A stretch of 64,000 nt of DNA from PZPK01 sp965230795 (lineage in GTDB: Bacteria > Pseudomonadota > Gammaproteobacteria > Pseudomonadales > Oleiphilaceae): assembly GCA_965230795.1 (NCBI GenBank), contig OZ246020.1, positions 992,001-1,056,000 on the forward strand, given 5' to 3'. Shown here one piece after another: positions 53,254 through 61,975 of this stretch. Each line of letters begins with the position of its first letter. The stretch's first letter is position 1. The position numbers were made by a program, and so were the translations under genes. Under the pieces are notes generated by a model. It had not been told where the DNA came from and did not search any database. It was given only the letters and a program-made list of their open reading frames with translations.

Positions 53254-54386
53254 TCGTGAACAAGCACTTTTAACTCGTTTATCGCTTTGTCGATTGCCTC
53301 TGGTGTTGTGTAAAAGTGTGGCGAAAAGCGAATCCCGCCACCCCTTTGTGCACAGATAACGCCACGTTCCATCAATTGTTTATGCAATGTGCTTAGGTCG
53401 CATTCTGCTCTTGGTCGGAAAGTCACGATGCCTGAACGTTGATCTGGGTCCATCGGGGATAGCACGTCAATGTCGGGAGTAGAAAGCAGTTGCTCGGTCA
53501 GATAATCCATTCTCTTTTGCAGTTGCTCGTGAATGGTTTCCATACCAATGTCCAGTAGTGTTTTCAGGCTTGCATTGAGTATGTGGGTGCCCATCATGTT
53601 TGGGCTACCGCATTCGAAACGGGTGGCGTCCTCGGCGGGCTCCCAGTCAATGCGGTCATAGTTACCTCTATCTTTCACCATATGCCAGCCATATTCATTT
53701 AGCTGGAGCTCATGTTGGCGCTCTTGCTTGATATAGAACAAGGCAAGCCCTTCTGCGGCCATCATCCATTTATGTCCGTCGGCGACGATAAAATCAGCCT
53801 GGATTTTTAATTGGTCAAAGGGGGTAGCCCCCAGGCTTTGAATGGCATCGATACAGAGCAGTACATTAGAATCGCGGCAGATGGCTCCCAGGCGCTCCAG
53901 ATCCATTTTGAGACCGGAGGCATATTGCACCGAGCTCACCGAAATCATCCTGGTTCTGTTAGTGATGCAGTCAGCGATGGCGGCGATTGGATCCTTGTTT
54001 GATATATCAGCGACGACGACCGTGACTCCACGAGAGTACAGGGACTCCCAGACGATTCGATTGGAAGGGAATTCCTGATTGGTGATGATGATTTCATCTC
54101 CAGTCTTCCAGCGAAGACCGTAGGCAATCATCGACAAGGCTTCGGACGTACTTTTGGCAAGAGCAATTTCCGCCGTATCGCTTGTGCCAAGTAGTTTGCA
54201 CAAACGCTGCCGCAATTGAGCTTCTGTCTTGAGCCAATGAGGATAATCCCGGGCCCCTTGATAGCCGTTCTCCCTGGCAAATGCTACTGCAGCGTCAACT
54301 GCAGCCTTTGGCCATGGACTGACAGCAGCGTGATTCAGATAAGAAATGTCGTGATTCTGCGGAAATAGGTCGCTAAAGTTTTGCAC
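53250..54386 (-). CDS. Class V PLP-dependent aminotransferase/desulfurase-like enzyme
   Basis: A 378-residue PLP enzyme. ISYLNHAAVSPWP near the start, ALAKSTSEALSMIAYGL (about 78), LLCIDAIQSLGATPFD (about 175, cofactor aspartate), and FIVADGHKWMMAAEGLALFYI (about 200) with the Schiff-base lysine are the class V signature. The last part has AQRGGGIRFSPHFY. It starts with GTG at 54386, and 50 bases separate it from the divergent radical SAM gene. The family includes cysteine desulfurases, isopenicillin-N epimerase-like and aminotransferase members; this one cannot be narrowed from sequence alone. Confidence 0.88.
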   Translation of the reverse strand: MQNFSDLFPQNHDISYLNHAAVSPWPKAAVDAAVAFARENGYQGARDYPHWLKTEAQLRQRLCKLLGTSDTAEIALAKSTSEALSMIAYGLRWKTGDEIIITNQEFPSNRIVWESLYSRGVTVVVADISNKDPIAAIADCITNRTRMISVSSVQYASGLKMDLERLGAICRDSNVLLCIDAIQSLGATPFDQLKIQADFIVADGHKWMMAAEGLALFYIKQERQHELQLNEYGWHMVKDRGNYDRIDWEPAEDATRFECGSPNMMGTHILNASLKTLLDIGMETIHEQLQKRMDYLTEQLLSTPDIDVLSPMDPDQRSGIVTFRPRAECDLSTLHKQLMERGVICAQRGGGIRFSPHFYTTPEAIDKAINELKVLVHD

Positions 54387-54436
54387 GGCTTGGGCCTGAT
54401 TTTATAATGTGGTTTTGGGTTAGGTGGCGATACACT

Positions 54437-55330
54437 ATGTTTGCTTTTCCGATTGATTACATTGAACCGGTCTTCCGGCCACCAAGTGAAGCCAGATCTC
54501 TGATTCTGCCGGTCACCAATGGCTGCTCGTGGAATAAATGTACGTTTTGCGAAATGTATACGCAAGATCAGAAAAAGTTTCGCGCGAGGAAAGATGACGA
54601 TGTCCTGGCAGACATTAAGAAGGCAGCGGCGGCACTTCCGGAAACTCGGCGCGTATTTCTGGCGGACGGCGATGCCATGGTGTTGCCAACGCGGCGCTTG
54701 CTTCAGATTCTCACTTGGCTTCGGGAGAATTTTCCAAGGCTAGAGAGGGTGTCAAGCTATTGTCTGCCGCGTAATGTGCTCAAGAAATCGGTGGAGGAGT
54801 TGCAACAACTGAAAGCGCTGGGTTTGTCGATTCTTTATGTGGGTTTGGAATCCGGAGATGATGAAGTGCTTGAGCTGGTGAATAAGGGTGAAACCTTCGA
54901 AAGTTCAGTTTCGGCGCTACAGAAAATTCGTGATGCCGGCTTGAAATCATCTGTCATGGTGCTGAATGGTCTTGGTGGTCGAAAGTTGTCGGAGCAGCAT
55001 GCTCTGAATTCTGCAAAAGCCATCAATGCGAGTCAGCCTGACTTTGTATCGACACTAGTGGTAAGTTTTCCCATGGGAGAAGCGCGCTTTCGTCAACGCT
55101 ATCCTGATTTTGAAATGCTTGACCAACCTGGCTTGTTTAGAGAATTAAGGCGGTTTATAGGGGCGTTGGAGTTGGAAGATTCGGTATTTCGCAGCGACCA
55201 TGCCTCGAACTATCTACCCTTGAAAGGGCATCTGGGCGAGGATAAGCAGAGGCTTTTGGCAGAGTTGGATATGGCTATTCATAATCCGGACGCCGTTATC
55301 CTGCGGCAGGAATGGCAACGCGGGCTGTAG
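54437..55330 (+). CDS. Radical SAM protein
   Basis: A 297-residue enzyme. The cluster motif is CSWNKCTFC (C-x4-C-x2-C), a variant found in one group of radical SAM proteins of the Elp3-like kind; VFLADGDAMVL and LYVGLESGDDEVLELVNKG (about 132) are the usual barrel strands. It probably binds one [4Fe-4S] cluster and generates a 5'-deoxyadenosyl radical. I chose ATG 54437 (AGGTGG upstream) over ATG 54407, which has no ribosome site. It is followed closely by a DUF1285 gene. The substrate is unknown. Confidence 0.85.
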   Translation: MFAFPIDYIEPVFRPPSEARSLILPVTNGCSWNKCTFCEMYTQDQKKFRARKDDDVLADIKKAAAALPETRRVFLADGDAMVLPTRRLLQILTWLRENFPRLERVSSYCLPRNVLKKSVEELQQLKALGLSILYVGLESGDDEVLELVNKGETFESSVSALQKIRDAGLKSSVMVLNGLGGRKLSEQHALNSAKAINASQPDFVSTLVVSFPMGEARFRQRYPDFEMLDQPGLFRELRRFIGALELEDSVFRSDHASNYLPLKGHLGEDKQRLLAELDMAIHNPDAVILRQEWQRGL

Positions 55331-55377
55331 TATTAAGTGAGACCAGACCATTTGACATAGAAGAGAGGGTTGTAACT

Positions 55378-55932
55378 ATGGGAACCGGACGAACGCTGCC
55401 AAATCTGGCCTCAGAAATTCGCGAGCTGGTTGATTCTTCGCCTGGGAGTCCTCCTGTTGATAGTTGGTCTCCGGAGCGTGAAGGTGAGATTGATATCAGG
55501 ATAGGCCGTGATGGCACATGGTATTATCAAGGTGAACCCATGGCGCGTGAGTCAGTTGTGCAGCTCTTTTCTTCCATTCTAAGGAAAGACGATGATGACT
55601 ATTTTCTGGTAACACCAGTAGAGAAGATGCGCATCACGGTCGATGACGTTCCGTTTGTCGTGCGAATGATGGATGTGGAAGGGGTCGGAAAGGAGCAGCG
55701 TCTGCATATGTCGACGAATGTTGGAGATCATTTTACCGTCGGTGCAGATCATCCCTTGCGTATTGAAAAGAATGATCGCGGAGAGCCTGTGCCTTATGTG
55801 ATTGTGCGTCGTAATTTAGAGGCGCTTTTATTACGTCCGGTCTACTATGAGCTGGCTGAGCTAGCGGAGCAATCTCCAGTGACCGGTCAAATTGGTGTTT
55901 GGAGTCAAAAGCAGTTTTTTGCTTTGGATTAG
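55378..55932 (+). CDS. DUF1285 protein
   Basis: A 184-residue cytoplasmic protein. RIGRDGTWYYQGEPMARESVVQLFSSIL (about 41-68) followed by YFLVTPVEKMRI and DDVPFVVR is characteristic of DUF1285. The last part has YVIVRRNLEALLLRPVYYELAELA. GAGAGGG lies before the ATG at 55378; the longer frame begins inside the radical SAM gene. Function is unknown. The transcript ends at the strong hairpin at 55986-56015. Confidence 0.85.
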   Translation: MGTGRTLPNLASEIRELVDSSPGSPPVDSWSPEREGEIDIRIGRDGTWYYQGEPMARESVVQLFSSILRKDDDDYFLVTPVEKMRITVDDVPFVVRMMDVEGVGKEQRLHMSTNVGDHFTVGADHPLRIEKNDRGEPVPYVIVRRNLEALLLRPVYYELAELAEQSPVTGQIGVWSQKQFFALD

Positions 55933-55985
55933 CTCTGGCGAATCCGTCTTGACGATTAGGGCGGATATTGAAAACCAGGAAGAAC

Positions 55986-56015
55986 AAAAAAGGGAGCTTA
56001 TCGCTCCCTTTTTTT
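55986..56015. terminator. Bidirectional rho-independent terminator
   Basis: A6-GGGAGC (55986-55997) pairs with GCTCCC-T6 (56003-56015) around a 5-base loop. T runs on both strands let it end both the DUF1285 transcript and the convergent ETF-QO transcript. Confidence 0.9.
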
Positions 56016-56030
56016 AGCGTTCCAGTACAC

Positions 56031-57683
56031 CTACATGTTGGGGTAGTTGGGGCCGCCACCGCCCTCTGGCGTTACCCAGGTAATGTTCTGGGCAGGATCC
56101 TTGATGTCACAGGTTTTGCAGTGAACGCAGTTCTGTGCATTGATCTGGAAACGTTTGCTGCCATCGTCATTTTCAACCACTTCGTACACACCAGCAGGAC
56201 AGTAGCGCTGAGCGGGTTCGTCGAAGGTTGGCAGATTTTTGTCGATCGGAACACTTGGATCTGTCAGCACGAGATGACACTTCTGATCTTCCTCGTGGTT
56301 GGTATTAGAAAGAAATACCGATGACAATCGATCAAAAGTGATCGTGTTATCCGGTTTTGGATAGTCGATCTTTTTGCATTCAGCTGCGGGCTTCAGCGCT
56401 GCGTAATCTTGCGTCAGATCACGGAAATTAAAGGGCAGTTTACCGCCGAAAATATTTTGGTCGATAAATGTGTACGCCGATCCCAGATAAGTTCCCAGCT
56501 TATGCATTACGCCCACAAAGTTGCGCACGTCGTACAGTTCTTTATGCAGCCAGCTGTCCTGGAATAGCTTGTCGAAATTTGTCGCTTCTTCTCCCTCAGC
56601 GCCTTCTGCCAGCTTAGCTGCCACGGCTTCTGCCGCCAGCAAACCGCTTTTCATGGCGGTATGAGAGCCTTTGATTTTAAGAGGGTTCATTGTGCCGGCA
56701 TCGCATCCGATCAACATACCGCCAGGGAATGTCATTTTCGGTAGAGCATTCAAGCCGCCTTTAATCAATGCGCGTGCGCCGTAACTGACGCGCTTGCCGC
56801 CTTCCAGGATGTCTTTCAGGACTGGATTCAGCTTGCAGCGCTGCATTTCTTCGAAGGGGCTAACATGCGGATTGCTATAGCTCAAATCCGTGATCAGTCC
56901 GAGAACCACCTGGTTGTTTTCAATGTGGTAGAGGAACCAGCCTCCAGTTGAGGACGATTCGCTCAGTGGCCAGCCAAGACCGTGCATGACTGTGCCTTCG
57001 CGGTGTTTGGATGGATCAACATCCCAAAGTTCTTTGATGCCGATGCCGTAGTGCTGAGGGTCTTTGCCTTCGTTCAGGTTGAATTTGGCCATCAGCTCTT
57101 TGCCCAAATGACCGCGACAGCCTTCCGCGAACAGGGTGTATTTCGCGTGCAGTTCCATGCCGGGCATATAGCTGTCTTTCTGCTGGCCGTCTGCGGAAAC
57201 TCCCATGTCACCGGTGGCTACACCTTTGACACGCCCGTCTTCATGGAAAAGCACTTCGGCCGCTGCAAAACCTGGATAGACTTCTACGCCAAGGGACTCG
57301 GCCTGTTCTGCCAGCCAGCGACAAACGTTGCCTAGGCTAACGATGTAGTTACCATCGTTGTGTGTGGGTTTTGGGATGAATGCGTTAGGCAGTTTGACGG
57401 ATTTTTCCTGGCTGGTCAGGAAGTAAAACTCATCGCTTTTAACCGCTGTATTCAGCGGAGCACCCATTTCTTCCCATTTCGGGAATAGTTCATTCAAGGC
57501 CGTTGGTTCCAGTACAGCTCCCGAGAGAATATGTGCACCGACTTCTGAACCCTTCTCGACAACGCAAACGCTGATTTCCTTGCCGCTCTCTTCAGCGATT
57601 TGGCGCAATCTGCACGCCGCTGATAGGCCCGCGGGCCCGGCACCGACAATGAGTACATCAAACTCCATCGATTCACGTTCCAC
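56031..57683 (-). CDS. Electron-transfer flavoprotein-ubiquinone oxidoreductase
   Basis: A 550-residue membrane-associated enzyme that passes electrons from ETF to ubiquinone during fatty-acid and amino-acid oxidation. MEFDVLIVGAGPAGLSAACRL is the FAD site; GSHTAMKSGLLAAEA (about 345) is a second FAD contact region; the C-terminal 4Fe-4S site uses the cysteine of YCPAGVYEV plus CVHCKTC. I chose GTG at 57683 because AGGAG lies upstream and the product then starts VERESMEFD, like homologues; the frame extends to 57797. It is divergent from etfBA, with a shared regulatory region. Confidence 0.93.
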   Translation of the reverse strand: MERESMEFDVLIVGAGPAGLSAACRLRQIAEESGKEISVCVVEKGSEVGAHILSGAVLEPTALNELFPKWEEMGAPLNTAVKSDEFYFLTSQEKSVKLPNAFIPKPTHNDGNYIVSLGNVCRWLAEQAESLGVEVYPGFAAAEVLFHEDGRVKGVATGDMGVSADGQQKDSYMPGMELHAKYTLFAEGCRGHLGKELMAKFNLNEGKDPQHYGIGIKELWDVDPSKHREGTVMHGLGWPLSESSSTGGWFLYHIENNQVVLGLITDLSYSNPHVSPFEEMQRCKLNPVLKDILEGGKRVSYGARALIKGGLNALPKMTFPGGMLIGCDAGTMNPLKIKGSHTAMKSGLLAAEAVAAKLAEGAEGEEATNFDKLFQDSWLHKELYDVRNFVGVMHKLGTYLGSAYTFIDQNIFGGKLPFNFRDLTQDYAALKPAAECKKIDYPKPDNTITFDRLSSVFLSNTNHEEDQKCHLVLTDPSVPIDKNLPTFDEPAQRYCPAGVYEVVENDDGSKRFQINAQNCVHCKTCDIKDPAQNITWVTPEGGGGPNYPNM

Positions 57684-57768
57684 TATAGCTCTCCTCGTAG
57701 ATACAATTATTGCCGAACCTGGCCGATGCAAACGCAAGGCAGCCGTCACGGCCTTTTTAAGCGCGCAG

Positions 57769-57774
57769 ATTATA
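57769..57774 (-). promoter_or_regulatory. Possible -10 element of the ETF-QO promoter
   Basis: The minus strand reads TATAAT, about 86 bases before the GTG start. No good -35 is found at 16-18 bases, so an activator or other factor may help. Confidence 0.4.
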
Positions 57775-57812
57775 CAGACTTTGGTATTATCGCGCACCTT
57801 GAAATAGATGAT

Positions 57813-57830
57813 TTCAAACAGGTGTTTGAA
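57813..57830. promoter_or_regulatory. PsrA-type operator (TetR palindrome)
   Basis: TTCAAACAGGTGTTTGAA has perfect 7-base arms around 4 bases. It fits the CAAAC-N2-4-GTTTG pattern described for PsrA, the fatty-acid-responsive regulator of pseudomonads. The place, between genes of electron transfer from beta-oxidation, agrees. Confidence 0.6.
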
Positions 57831-58123
57831 TTCTACCCGATAAATTTGTTGGGGTAAAAAATGAAGGGTGACACTATGATTGGAATGTCGTTTTCAGGCG
57901 TAGTGTTTACCCGAAGAACCACCGCGCAAATCTGACCAAGTATTGACCTGTTGGTGTTTTATCGGCAGTATTATGCGCTCCGCGAACACTGTATTTAAGT
58001 TCATAATTCACCTAACTGTATGAATTTGTTGCTTTTATTTGCTTCGCGACGGTGTCTGGGTCACTGCTCAAACTGGCTTGAAATGGCCCACAAATTCATT
58101 AATTGCTAAATAACGAGGAATCT

Positions 58124-58873
58124 ATGAAGGTTCTGGTCGCTGTTAAACGAGTTATTGACTACAACGTCAAAGTACGTGTGAAGGCCGACAATACTGGTGT
58201 CGATCTTACAAACATCAAAATGGCAATGAACCCATTTTGTGAAATCGCTGTTGAAGAAGCAGTGCGCTTGAAAGAGAAAGGTGTTGCAAGCGAAATCGTA
58301 GTGGTTTCGATCGGCCCTAAAGTGGCTCAGGAGCAAATCCGTACAGCCCTGGCTCTCGGTGCTGACCGCGGTATTCTGGTTGAGACTGACGAAGAAGTTC
58401 AGTCTTTGCAGGCTGCAAAAATGCTGAAGGCTATTGTCGATGAGGAGCAACCTCAACTGGTTATCCTTGGTAAGCAGTCAATTGACTCTGACAACAACCA
58501 GACGGGTCAAATGCTGGCCGCTCTGGCTGGTATGCCGCAAGGTACTTTTGCTTCCGAAGTGGTTGTTGATGGTGACAAGGTTAACGTGACGCGTGAAGTT
58601 GATGGCGGTCTGATGACGGTTGGCTTGAATCTTCCCGCCGTTGTGACCACGGACTTGCGTTTGAACGAGCCTCGTTACGCTTCGCTGCCTAACATTATGA
58701 AAGCGAAGAAAAAGCCTCTGGATACTAAATCACCTGCAGACCTGGGTGTTGAACTGGCTGCCAGTCTGAAAGTGGTTAAAGTTGAAGAGCCACCCAAGCG
58801 TTCTGCCGGTGTCAAAGTTGCTGACGTTGCTGAACTGGTCGATAAACTGAAAAACGAAGCGAAGGTGATCTAA
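58124..58873 (+). CDS. etfB: Electron-transfer flavoprotein subunit beta
   Basis: A 249-residue subunit that binds AMP in the ETF heterodimer. MKVLVAVKRVIDYNVKVRVK starts it; MNPFCEIAVEEAVRLKE (about 38) and LALGADRGILVE follow; GKQSIDSDNNQTGQMLAALAGMPQ (about 120) is the ETF-beta signature. GAGGA lies 6 bases before the ATG. The stop overlaps the etfA start (TAATG), so the two subunits are made together. The frame extends to 58103 with a TTG, which lacks support. Confidence 0.95.
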   Translation: MKVLVAVKRVIDYNVKVRVKADNTGVDLTNIKMAMNPFCEIAVEEAVRLKEKGVASEIVVVSIGPKVAQEQIRTALALGADRGILVETDEEVQSLQAAKMLKAIVDEEQPQLVILGKQSIDSDNNQTGQMLAALAGMPQGTFASEVVVDGDKVNVTREVDGGLMTVGLNLPAVVTTDLRLNEPRYASLPNIMKAKKKPLDTKSPADLGVELAASLKVVKVEEPPKRSAGVKVADVAELVDKLKNEAKVI

Positions 58874-59802
58874 TGAGTATTCTAGTAATTGCGGATCATG
58901 AAAGCGGTAGTCTCAAGCCGGTAACTCTCAATGTTTTGAATGCAGCGAAAGCTATCGGTGGTGACATTGATGTATTGGTTGCAGGTGAAAATTGTGGTGC
59001 AGCCGCCGAAGCGGCAGCCAAAGCCGAGGGCGTGGCCAAAGTCCTGCTTGCAGACAATGCAGTGTACGGCCATCACCTGGCAGAGAATTTGTCTCTTCTT
59101 GTTGCAGATTTGGGTAAAGCTTATTCGCACATCCTTACCTCAGCTGGTACCACTGGCAAAGACTTCATGCCTCGGGTTGCTGCTTTGCTGGATGTAGCTC
59201 AGATTTCAGACATCATCAAAGTAGAATCTGCGGACACATTCGTGCGCCCCATATATGCGGGTAACGCGATTGCGACTGTTCAGTCTTCTGATGCGGTTAA
59301 AGTGATCACTGTTCGCGGAACGTCTTTTGATCCTGTGGGTGCCGAAGGTGGATCTGCGGGCGTTGAAGCGATTGATAACGTGCAGGATGCGGGTATCTCC
59401 GTATTCGTTGGTGAAGAAATGGCTGAATCCGATCGTCCTGAGTTGACTGCCGCTTCGATTGTTATTTCCGGCGGTCGTGGTATGCAGAACGGCGACAACT
59501 TCAAGATTCTGGAGTCGGTTGCAGACAAGCTCGGCGCAGCGGTGGGTGCTTCCCGTGCAGCAGTTGATGCCGGTTTCGTACCAAACGATATGCAGGTTGG
59601 TCAAACAGGTAAAATTGTGGCACCAAACCTCTACATCGCTGTCGGCATCTCCGGCGCAATCCAGCACTTGGCCGGTATGTCAGGAAGTAAGGTTATTGTT
59701 GCCATCAATAAAGATGAAGAAGCACCTATCTTTCAGGTTGCTGATTATGGCCTGGTTGCTGACTTGTTCGAAGCTGTACCTGAACTGGACGCAGCGCTGT
59801 AA
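58873..59802 (+). CDS. etfA: Electron-transfer flavoprotein subunit alpha
   Basis: A 309-residue subunit that carries FAD and, with etfB, takes electrons from acyl-CoA and other dehydrogenases to ETF-QO. The C-terminal FAD domain has SGGRGMQNGDNFKIL (about 200), VGASRAAVDAGFVPNDMQVGQTGKIVAPNLYIAVGISGAIQHLAGMSGSKVIVAINKDEEAPIF in short successive motifs (about 225-285), the ETF-alpha signature. The start codon overlaps the etfB stop. Two hairpins follow the stop. Confidence 0.95.
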   Translation: MSILVIADHESGSLKPVTLNVLNAAKAIGGDIDVLVAGENCGAAAEAAAKAEGVAKVLLADNAVYGHHLAENLSLLVADLGKAYSHILTSAGTTGKDFMPRVAALLDVAQISDIIKVESADTFVRPIYAGNAIATVQSSDAVKVITVRGTSFDPVGAEGGSAGVEAIDNVQDAGISVFVGEEMAESDRPELTAASIVISGGRGMQNGDNFKILESVADKLGAAVGASRAAVDAGFVPNDMQVGQTGKIVAPNLYIAVGISGAIQHLAGMSGSKVIVAINKDEEAPIFQVADYGLVADLFEAVPELDAAL

Positions 59803-59824
59803 GCTAGCGGCAAGCCAGATGGGA

Positions 59825-59890
59825 GGCGAATGACTTATTCGCCGACTGCACAATAGAAACCGGAGTGTTGAAAGACCCTCCGGTTTTTTT
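59825..59890 (+). terminator. Hairpin pair and terminator after etfA
   Basis: A perfect stem GGCGAAT/ATTCGCC (59825-59843) is followed by ACCGGAG (59859-59865) pairing with CTCCGGT (59878-59884) and then T7. The second is a standard rho-independent terminator. Confidence 0.85.
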
Positions 59891-59970
59891 GTAGTTTTTG
59901 AAAATATGTGGAACACATGTTCATCCATAAAATTTCACGACCCGGTTCGGATCGGTTCTGAGTTGTTCGG

Positions 59971-60010
59971 GCAATAAAAAAGGGTGGACGAGCCACCCTG
60001 TTTTTATTGC
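59971..60010. terminator. Bidirectional terminator after amtB
   Basis: GCAATAAAAA-AGGGTGG (59971-59987) pairs with CCACCCT-g-TTTTTATTGC (59993-60010) around ACGAG; there is one bulged base. T runs lie on both strands. It ends the minus-strand amtB transcript and can back up the etfA terminator. Confidence 0.85.
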
Positions 60011-60031
60011 TGCTATTGAAGCGTCATGCGT

Positions 60032-61318
60032 CTAGAGGTCGTAACCTTTCTCTTCATGGAGTACAAGGTCAAGTCCCATCGTTTCGTCATCGCTTTCTAC
60101 CCGAATACCAACCACAACATCGACTAACTTGAGGATGATCCAGGTGGCAATCCCGGTATAAACGAAGGTGCTGACGATACCGATTATCTGGCTTGTCACC
60201 TGATCACCAATAGAGGCGTTGTCGCCGCCAAATCCAAAACCGCTAAATGCACCGAGGTTTGACGCACAGAGGATGCCGACGAGGAAAGATCCGAGAATAC
60301 CACCCACACCGTGAACCGGAAAAACGTCCAGCGAATCATCAATTTTGAGTTTTTGCTTCATGAAAATGGTGGCATTGAAGCACACAAAACCTGCGAGCAG
60401 ACCAATTACGATTGCGCCTGCCGGGCTCACCGAGCCAGATGCCGGTGTGATGGTACCGAGACCAGCCACCATGCCTGTAACGATGCCGAGTACGGATGGT
60501 TTGCCGAATCGTTTCCATTCGCAAGCCATCCAGGAGAGTGATCCCATTGCTGCCGACAGGTGTGTCGCGACCAGTGCCATGGCGGCGTTTTCATCGGCTG
60601 CCAATGCGCTGCCCGCGTTGAAACCGAACCAGCCTACCCAGAGCATGCCGGCGCCGGTAACGGTCATGGTCATGTTATGCGGAGGCATTGCCGTTTCGGG
60701 CCAACCTTTCCGGTTTCCAATCACTAGGGCTGCAACCAGCGCTGCGACACCAGCAGTGATGTGGACGACGATGCCGCCTGCAAAATCAAGCACGCCTAGC
60801 TCACTGAGCCAGCCGCCACCCCAAACCCAGTGGCAGACCGGCGCGTAAACTACCAGCAGCCAGATACTGCTAAACAACAGCATGGCAGAGAACTTCATCC
60901 GTTCTGCAAAAGCACCGACGATCAGTGCGGGTGTGATAACTGCAAAAGTCATTTGAAAGGCTGCAAATAGGGCTTCCGGAATAGTGCCGGACAAGGACTC
61001 TTTGGTAATGTTAGCCATAAACATATTGCTCAAGTCACCGACCCAGGCATTGCCTTCGCTAAACGCTAGAGAGTAGCCGGCAACGTACCAGAGCACGGAC
61101 ATAAGGCATGTCAGCGCAAAGCACTGCATCAAGATAGACAACACGTTTTTGCTTCGAGCCAGGCCGGCATAAAAAAGAGACAGGCCGGGGATCGTCATAA
61201 ACAGTACGAGCGCAGTAGCTGTGAGGATCCAAGCCGTGTCAGCACCGCTCATGCCATCCGCAGCCAATACGACGGAAGGGGCAAAAGAACCCAGAGCCAG
61301 TAAAAGAAGGTATTTCAT
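60032..61318 (-). CDS. amtB: Ammonium transporter
   Basis: A 428-residue inner-membrane channel for ammonium. A signal-like leader (KYLLLLALGSFAPSVVLAAD) precedes 11 helices, as in Amt proteins. PGLSLFYAGLARSKNVLSILMQ (about 45), WVGWFGFNAGSALAADENA and FPVHGVGGILGSFLVGI near 320 are family signatures, with the pore histidines expected in these helices. The ATG at 61318 has AGGA 8 bases upstream; the longer frame runs into glnK. It lies 55 bases after glnK, the usual glnK-amtB pair. Confidence 0.95.
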   Translation of the reverse strand: MKYLLLLALGSFAPSVVLAADGMSGADTAWILTATALVLFMTIPGLSLFYAGLARSKNVLSILMQCFALTCLMSVLWYVAGYSLAFSEGNAWVGDLSNMFMANITKESLSGTIPEALFAAFQMTFAVITPALIVGAFAERMKFSAMLLFSSIWLLVVYAPVCHWVWGGGWLSELGVLDFAGGIVVHITAGVAALVAALVIGNRKGWPETAMPPHNMTMTVTGAGMLWVGWFGFNAGSALAADENAAMALVATHLSAAMGSLSWMACEWKRFGKPSVLGIVTGMVAGLGTITPASGSVSPAGAIVIGLLAGFVCFNATIFMKQKLKIDDSLDVFPVHGVGGILGSFLVGILCASNLGAFSGFGFGGDNASIGDQVTSQIIGIVSTFVYTGIATWIILKLVDVVVGIRVESDDETMGLDLVLHEEKGYDL

Positions 61319-61373
61319 CGTGTTTTCCTGGTTATTGGAATTGATTTTGTTCGAGTTGTTGTTTAACGGCGGA

Positions 61374-61712
61374 TCAGATTGCGTTGTCTCCCGTTTCGCC
61401 GGTGCGAATGCGAACGGCCTGCAGGACTTCGGTGACAAAAATTTTGCCATCGCCAATTTTGCCACTGTTGGCTGCATTGATAATGGCTTCGGTTGCCTGG
61501 TCCAGCATGTTGTCAGGAACAACTACTTGTAGCTTTAGTTTTGGAACGAAATCGATAACGTACTCAGCGCCTCGGTATAGCTCCGTGTGTCCCTTCTGTC
61601 TGCCGAATCCCTTCACTTCTTCAATGGTCATGCCTTGAAGTCCGATATCGGTGAGGGCAGTGCGGACATCATCCAGCTTAAAGGGCTTGATAATCGCAGT
61701 GATTAATTTCAT
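61374..61712 (-). CDS. glnK: Nitrogen regulatory protein P-II
   Basis: A 112-residue trimeric signalling protein that senses 2-oxoglutarate, ATP/ADP and glutamine, and closes AmtB when nitrogen is plentiful. MKLITAIIKPFKLDDVRTAL is the P-II start; the T-loop has GRQKGHTELYRGAEY with Tyr51 as the uridylylation site; KIGDGKIFVTEV and RIRTGETGDNAI complete it. AGGAG lies 7 bases before the ATG at 61712. The gene pairing with amtB favours glnK over glnB. No clear sigma-54 site was found in front. Confidence 0.93.
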   Translation of the reverse strand: MKLITAIIKPFKLDDVRTALTDIGLQGMTIEEVKGFGRQKGHTELYRGAEYVIDFVPKLKLQVVVPDNMLDQATEAIINAANSGKIGDGKIFVTEVLQAVRIRTGETGDNAI

Positions 61713-61975
61713 GTGAGTTCTCCTGTGTCGCATGGCTATAAAATTCTTCAGATACCGGGTGGGATGGTATCAATGAATTTATGCGTGTATTGGGTTTTAT
61801 TGAATGGCTTCTGTTATTGTTTTGGCTTGCCATGGAGGGCGCCCCAAAATGGCGCTATAAAGCTAATGGAAATGTCCTGTGTTATCAATATCCAGGGCCG
61901 ACTTTGTGCGTTTTTAGTGCGATTTATTAATATGGCTGCGTGCCGTTTTTCGGGAATGAGGAAAGCGCTTTTCCA

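Larger units (their letters stand above)
57684..58123. other. 440-base divergent regulatory region between ETF-QO and etfBA
   Basis: No coding frame is credible. It holds an exact TATAAT facing ETF-QO (57769-57774, minus strand) without a good -35, and a PsrA-type palindrome (57813-57830). A looser TCAA/TTGA pair lies near 58069-58082, just before etfB. Confidence 0.6.

Noticed and set aside
57944..57972. TTGACC near TATTAT as etfB promoter
   Set aside because: The -35 is good, but the spacing is about 20 bases, too long for a confident sigma-70 call.
61713..61975. Sigma-54 promoter expected before glnK-amtB
   Set aside because: No GG-N10-GC match with TGGC/TTGC context was found on the minus strand; nitrogen control may use another promoter or a poorer site.
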